Positions 60,161 to 64,000 of a stretch of 64,000 bases of DNA are shown here, piece by piece. The DNA lies in assembly GCF_016734905.1 (NCBI RefSeq), contig NZ_JAERPO010000001.1:806001-870000 (forward strand), in the 5' to 3' direction. Both the position numbers and the translations under genes were made by a program. Source of the DNA: Sphingopyxis jiangsuensis. Its GTDB lineage: Bacteria > Pseudomonadota > Alphaproteobacteria > Sphingomonadales > Sphingomonadaceae. The notes under the pieces were generated by a model. It was not told the origin of the DNA, ran no database searches, and worked only from the letters and a program-made list of their open reading frames with translations. Positions within the stretch are counted from its first letter, which is position 1; each line of letters begins with the position of its first letter.

Positions 60161-60476
60161 GATATTTCCTGCATTCTTAAATGTTTATACGAATCGGCGA
60201 ACCCGGATTTGTCCTTTCCGTCGCCGGAAATGACTGGCCCGCCCGCCGCGCCGAAGCCCGTTCCCACCACGAAATGGACAGGAAATCTTCCGCCGGAGGG
60301 TGCCTCAACGCCTGTTGGTGTCGGGTGCCGGATCGGGCGCGGCTATAGCGTTTTTGCCCGCAAAGGCAAGCCCCGAGCGTCGACACAGCCAGCCTTGCCG
60401 ATCGCCCTGCTTGGTGCCACATCTCGCTCCCGCCGGATCGCGACGACGCGCCGGCCAATCGATGGGGGAGCCGATA
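60161..60476. other. Divergent gap between rpmF and the MAPEG gene
   Basis: 316 bp with no recognised gene or RNA. A TATAAA box reads leftward at 60189-60184, about 24 nt from the rpmF start, and could be its -10, but no good -35 is seen. The MAPEG RBS is at 60464-60470. Confidence 0.5.
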
Positions 60477-60917
60477 ATGATGATATTGCCGATCAGCCTG
60501 ACAATCGCGGCGGGCGCCGTGTTGCTGAACCTGTGGCTGACGATGCGTGTCGGGCGCGTGCGCGGGCAAGAGAAAGTATCGATCGGCGACGGCGGGAACG
60601 AGCGCGTCATCCGCCGCATGCGCGCGCACAGCAATTTCGTTGAGAATACCGCGTTCGTCGTCATCCTGTTGGCGCTTGTCGAGTTGGGACTCGGTTCGTC
60701 GATCTGGCTGTGGGGCGTCGGCGCGCTTTACCTGGTCGCGCGCATCCTGCACGCACTGGGGATGGATGGCATGATGTGGGGCCGGATGGCCGGCACGACC
60801 GTGACGATGCTCGTCCAACTGGGCCTTGCGGTCACCGCGCTCGCCATCGTCTATCTGACGCCGGGGCAGATCACGGTTACCGAGGTCTCGGAAACCATCG
60901 TCCAGCCCTCGAACTGA
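60477..60917 (+). CDS. MAPEG-family membrane protein
   Basis: A 146-residue protein with four membrane helices in the MAPEG (glutathione/eicosanoid metabolism) family; RMRAHSNFVENTAFVVIL is the family signature and the loop LHALGMDGMMWGR is typical of the bacterial relatives. ATG 60477 has GGGGGAG six nt upstream. Substrate unknown. Confidence 0.9.
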   Translation: MMILPISLTIAAGAVLLNLWLTMRVGRVRGQEKVSIGDGGNERVIRRMRAHSNFVENTAFVVILLALVELGLGSSIWLWGVGALYLVARILHALGMDGMMWGRMAGTTVTMLVQLGLAVTALAIVYLTPGQITVTEVSETIVQPSN

Positions 60918-60941
60918 GCCCCCCCCCTTAGGGTCCTGACC

Positions 60942-61607
60942 CTAGCCCGCTATCGCGGCATCACCGACATAGGGATTGGTGCGCCGTTCCTGTGCGAAGC
61001 TGCTGTGCGGGCCGTGGCCGGGCAGAAAGATTGTGTCACCCCCGAGCGGCCACAGCTTGCCCGTGATCGAATCGAGCAATTGCTGATGATTGCCGCGCGG
61101 GAAATCGGTGCGCCCAATCGAGCCCTGGAAAATCACGTCGCCGACGATCGCCAGCTTTGATTCGGGGTGATGAAACACGACATGACCGGGCGTGTGGCCC
61201 GGACAATGGATCACGTCGAGTTCGAGATTGCCGACCCGCACCGTGTCGCCGTCGACGAGCCAGCGGTCGGGCTCGAAGCTTTCGCCGACCATGCCGAAGC
61301 GCGCGCCATCCTCGGCAAAACGCTCGATCCAGAAACGGTCGTCCTCGTGCGGCCCCTCGATCGGAACGCCCAGCTCCTTCGCCAGCATCCCCGCCTGCCC
61401 GCAATGATCCATATGGCCGTGGGTGACGAGGATCTTTTCGACCTCGACCCCGGTCTGACGCACCGCTTCCTTCAGCTTGTCGAGGTCACCGCCGGGATCG
61501 ACGAACGCCGCCTTGTTCGTTTCGGTGCACCAGAGCAAGGTGCAATTCTGCTGGAAAGCGGTGACGGGTACGATGGCGGCCTTGAGCGGCGGGTTGGGAG
61601 CATTCAT
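60942..61607 (-). CDS. Metallo-beta-lactamase fold hydrolase (glyoxalase II-like)
   Basis: A 221-residue hydrolase with the zinc motif VTHGHMDHCG, a third ligand in HCPGHTPGHVVF, GDVIFQGSIGRTDF and a C-terminal LPGHGPHSS. Such YcbL-type proteins hydrolyse glutathione thioesters such as lactoylglutathione. ATG 61607 begins the conserved part. Confidence 0.92.
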   Translation of the reverse strand: MNAPNPPLKAAIVPVTAFQQNCTLLWCTETNKAAFVDPGGDLDKLKEAVRQTGVEVEKILVTHGHMDHCGQAGMLAKELGVPIEGPHEDDRFWIERFAEDGARFGMVGESFEPDRWLVDGDTVRVGNLELDVIHCPGHTPGHVVFHHPESKLAIVGDVIFQGSIGRTDFPRGNHQQLLDSITGKLWPLGGDTIFLPGHGPHSSFAQERRTNPYVGDAAIAG

Positions 61608-61702
61608 GGCGCATGATGTGGGCAAAAGCGGCCGCTTTGGCAAGGGAGGCGCATTGCCGCAGGGCTTTGAGATAGAGAAATGAGCGGGTTATACAGGCGC
61701 TC

Positions 61703-62008
61703 ATGACAGAGGCATTTGCTCAAGGCACCGTCCACACGGCAGGCGACGATATGCGGTCGGCCATTCAGGCCGATCCCGCGATTCTTGCGCTGTGGCAGGG
61801 GCTGACGCCGCTCGGCCGCAACGAGTTCATCTGCTGGGTCGAGGATGCGAAACAGGCGAAAACGCGCGCGCGGCGGATCGAGCGGACGGTCGAGGAACTG
61901 ATCGAGGGCAAGCGCCGCCCCTGCTGCTGGGCGGGGTGCATCCATCGCACCGACAAGGCGCCGAGCAAGTGGCAGCAGGCGGTGCTGATCGACAAGAAGG
62001 CAAAATAG
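61703..62008 (+). CDS. YdeI/OmpD-associated (OmdA) domain protein
   Basis: A 101-residue protein consisting mainly of the OmdA module: LTPLGRNEFICWVEDAKQ and KTRARRIERTVEELIEGKRR. Members are linked to bacteriocin protection or outer-membrane proteins in enterics, with no known activity. The two cysteines in RPCCWAGCIH near the C-terminus are unusual. Confidence 0.83.
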   Translation: MTEAFAQGTVHTAGDDMRSAIQADPAILALWQGLTPLGRNEFICWVEDAKQAKTRARRIERTVEELIEGKRRPCCWAGCIHRTDKAPSKWQQAVLIDKKAK

Positions 62009-62021
62009 GGAGCGCGGCGCT

Positions 62022-62570
62022 TCAGCGCAAGGTCATCGTATCGCCTTCGACCTTCACCGACTCGAGCTTCGACAAATAGCTCTGGCCAAGCAGCGAAACG
62101 CCCATATCCGCGTCGATCACCGCTGCCTGCACGCGCTTCACCTCGACCCCGTCGACATCGACGCTGTCGAGCATGACGGGGCGCAGCGGTACGACGCCGC
62201 CCGCCGTGTTCGCCCTGCCCGCGATCGGCAGCCGGTCGACGTCGATGCCGATGGCCTCGGCATCGCGGCGCGTCAGCGCGATGACCGAAGCGCCGCTGTC
62301 GACCATCATGCGGATATTGGTGCCGTCGATGTTGGCGTCGGCATAGAAATGCGAATCGCCCGCGCGACCAAGGCGAACCTCGCCTGGCGAGTTGGCGCCC
62401 GTTGACCAGCCGCCGCGGTTCCGCTCCCCCGTCGTCCAATTGTCATGGTCGCCGCTGACCGTCGCTGCGGTTTCGACCGATTCGGGTGCGCTCATCCGGC
62501 TGGCGAAGCCCGCCATGCCCACCGATACGACCGCGATCACTCCGGCCAAGCCAAGATAGCGCCCCAACAT
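62022..62570 (-). CDS. Retropepsin-like aspartic protease (clan AA, TIGR02281-type)
   Basis: A 182-residue protein with an N-terminal membrane anchor and a single aspartic-protease domain (MMVDSGASVIALT, with the catalytic Asp-Ser-Gly; LLGQSYLSKLESV near the end). Active as a dimer in the periplasm by analogy with retropepsins. ATG 62570 begins the hydrophobic anchor. Substrate unknown. Confidence 0.9.
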   Translation of the reverse strand: MLGRYLGLAGVIAVVSVGMAGFASRMSAPESVETAATVSGDHDNWTTGERNRGGWSTGANSPGEVRLGRAGDSHFYADANIDGTNIRMMVDSGASVIALTRRDAEAIGIDVDRLPIAGRANTAGGVVPLRPVMLDSVDVDGVEVKRVQAAVIDADMGVSLLGQSYLSKLESVKVEGDTMTLR

Positions 62571-62604
62571 GGCGCGATATTGGCAGCGAAGAATTGGAGT
62601 TTGG

Positions 62605-63249
62605 TTAAACGCCGCCTGCCCCTGCGGGTAGCTCGATGAACGCCCGCCATCCGGGCGCCTCGGCAAGCGAGGAATGAACGATGCGCGCGCAGGCGAAACC
62701 ACGGCCGCGTGCATTGTCGGCTTCGGCGGCCGAACGCGGCCATCTGCGATCCCCGCCCTCCTTTGCCGACCAGCAAACGAGCGCCTCGGCCCCGGGGCGA
62801 GCGGCTATTTCGGTCCGCTCGTCGGCCGAATAGCCGGGCGGAACGGTCCAGCCCAAAATCTTGCGCGCCGGCGGCGTATCTGCCGCAAGCACGGCGGCGA
62901 ACGCGCTGCATCGATCGTCGAGCAACCGCTCGATCGCGCGCTGATCACCGGCGCCGAGCCAGCGGCCGCCGAGCAACGGTTTCCAGCGACGCACGTCGCG
63001 CGACTTGAGTGCCGCAAGCAGTTCGTCGGCTGCCGCCTCGATTCGCGGGAGCCAGGGCGAGTCGGACGCAAGCTCTGCCAGGGGCACGGGCGCCACATCG
63101 ACGGCGCCATCAACGGAGCCAGGGACGATAGGGGATGCGTCATCTTGGGCGGCCTGCGGCGGTGGCGCGGGTTCGCACGCCGGCATCGCAGCGGCGGACG
63201 TGGCAGCAGCCATGCCTGCGAACAGCAGCAAAAGGACGAGCGCACGCAT
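62605..63249 (-). CDS. Exported protein of unknown function
   Basis: A 214-residue protein beginning with a signal peptide (ALVLLLLFAGMAAATSAAA; ATG 63249). No family recognised. A Pro/Ala-rich stretch to about residue 60 precedes a compact domain with WRKPLLGGRW-like (RRWKPLLGGRWLG) and CWSAKEGGDRRWP pieces and paired cysteines. It reads away from the YgfZ-type gene and toward the protease gene on the same strand, 34 nt apart, so may be co-transcribed. Confidence 0.75.
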   Translation of the reverse strand: MRALVLLLLFAGMAAATSAAAMPACEPAPPPQAAQDDASPIVPGSVDGAVDVAPVPLAELASDSPWLPRIEAAADELLAALKSRDVRRWKPLLGGRWLGAGDQRAIERLLDDRCSAFAAVLAADTPPARKILGWTVPPGYSADERTEIAARPGAEALVCWSAKEGGDRRWPRSAAEADNARGRGFACARIVHSSLAEAPGWRAFIELPAGAGGV

Positions 63250-63280
63250 GCGCCCAATATAGCAGCGCTGGCTGCATGCG

Positions 63281-64000
63281 TCATGAACCGGTCGCGACAA
63301 GCCCTTCGCGCATCCACATCGGCGCTGCGTCCGCGTCGATCGACTCGACCCGCCGATGCTCGACCGACCAGTCGAGGTCGGGATAGGCAATCCTTTGGCG
63401 CTTTTCGTCTGCGTCGGCGATCGGCACGACGACGATCCGCCGGTTGACCTTTTGCCGCCAGTTCATCCGCGCGGTATTTTCCTGCCCGACATAGCAGCCC
63501 TTCGCAAAGCTGACGCCGTTCAGTTCGGCGGCATTGCATTCAAGCCACAGCGTCTCGCCATCGCCCAGTTCGGCGCGTCCTTCGGCGACGCCGAACGAGA
63601 GCCGATGTGCGCGCCACGCGGCGTCGGCGCCCTCGCCCTTCCCCGCCGGAGCGAGCCAGCGGCGGCCGAGGTCGGCAAGCCGGGGGTCGGGAACGCCTTG
63701 CTCGCCCTCGGGCGCCCAATGCACCGCAAGCTGCTCGTCACGCGCAATCGTGATCGCGCGGCGCAGGCGATAGAGCGTCAGTCGCTTGGCGAGCGCGTCG
63801 GCGGCTTCAGCCTCGCAGTCGATGAGAATGTCGTCGCCATCCGCCCAGATCAGAAAGTCGAACAGCGCCTTGCCCTGCGGCGTCAGCAGCGCCGCCCAGA
63901 CGGGCAGCCCGCCCGAGACGTCGTTTGTGACAAGGCCTTGCAGGAAGCCGCGAACATCCTCCCCCGACAGACGGATGAGGGCGCGGTCGTGGAGGGTGGT
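63281..64000 (-). CDS. YgfZ/GcvT-type folate-binding Fe-S cluster assembly protein (partial)
   Basis: The leftward frame is open from the right edge to TGA at 63281-63283, 240 codons. It contains the YgfZ signature KGCYVGQENTARM (about 90 residues before the end of the visible part) and the N-terminal tetrahydrofolate-domain piece RGFLQGLVTNDVSGG near the edge. YgfZ/IBA57-like proteins help assemble iron-sulfur clusters. The first few codons lie outside the window. Confidence 0.9.
   Translation of the reverse strand, partial: TTLHDRALIRLSGEDVRGFLQGLVTNDVSGGLPVWAALLTPQGKALFDFLIWADGDDILIDCEAEAADALAKRLTLYRLRRAITIARDEQLAVHWAPEGEQGVPDPRLADLGRRWLAPAGKGEGADAAWRAHRLSFGVAEGRAELGDGETLWLECNAAELNGVSFAKGCYVGQENTARMNWRQKVNRRIVVVPIADADEKRQRIAYPDLDWSVEHRRVESIDADAAPMWMREGLVATGS

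Overview
The window is high-GC, densely packed chromosomal DNA from a sphingomonad alphaproteobacterium. The evidence is a class I lysyl-tRNA synthetase, the coxBA-ctaB-ctaG-coxC-DUF983-SURF1-thrC operon order, an RcnB-type periplasmic protein and a TpsB/FecR/CHASE2 group. The ectoine hydroxylase has 306 residues with metal ligands at His144, Asp146 and His245, which fits Sphingopyxis (S. alaskensis-like). Species assignment is inference. I saw no rRNA, tRNA, prophage, transposase or CRISPR array; the only mobile-like DNA is two REP-type palindromes.

Left end (1-8824): a tightly overlapping leftward operon encodes a DUF1611/DgcN-type protein, an enolase-superfamily epimerase (DgcA or L-Ala-D/L-Glu epimerase), a DAACS symporter, an AmpG-like permease, a beta-lactamase-fold hydrolase and a secreted D-Ala-D-Ala peptidase-like protein cut by the edge. 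A LysR gene sits upstream and an N-acyl-D-amino-acid deacylase lipoprotein points the other way. Together they look like a D-amino-acid / murein-peptide salvage island, the most interesting assembly here.

9.2-16.1 kb: a divergent PhzF/ArsR pair, a frameshifted VOC remnant, then a leftward FecR and CHASE2-GGDEF-EAL pair divergent from a TpsB outer-membrane transporter with no TpsA gene nearby. 16.1-24.6 kb: a leftward 5-hydroxyectoine operon (ectA, ectB, ectC, ectD, ask) continues without a clear break into two MFS transporters, with a MarR (EctR-like) gene divergent from ectA. 24.6-30.5 kb: Lrp and PutA for proline catabolism, a diguanylate cyclase and a PRC-barrel protein.

30.6-39.5 kb: the leftward aa3-type cytochrome c oxidase operon with assembly genes, ending in thrC and a methyltransferase. 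39.5-43.3 kb: pyrE, pdxJ, acpS, lepB and an AI-2E family membrane protein. 43.3-53.7 kb: FKBP isomerase, rpsU, a class II aldolase-like protein, an orphan [2Fe-2S] subunit, an RcnB-like protein with Asp-rich repeats, a GGDEF-EAL-PilZ protein, a desaturase, a short asparaginase-like protein, lysS and a PilZ protein. 53.8-64 kb: a Rad3/DinG-like helicase, SixA phosphatase, the leftward rpmF-plsX-fabH-ihfA-merR series, a MAPEG protein, an MBL hydrolase, a YdeI/OmdA protein, a retropepsin-like protease, an unrecognised exported protein and a YgfZ-type protein cut by the right edge. Four separate proteins make, break or bind c-di-GMP.
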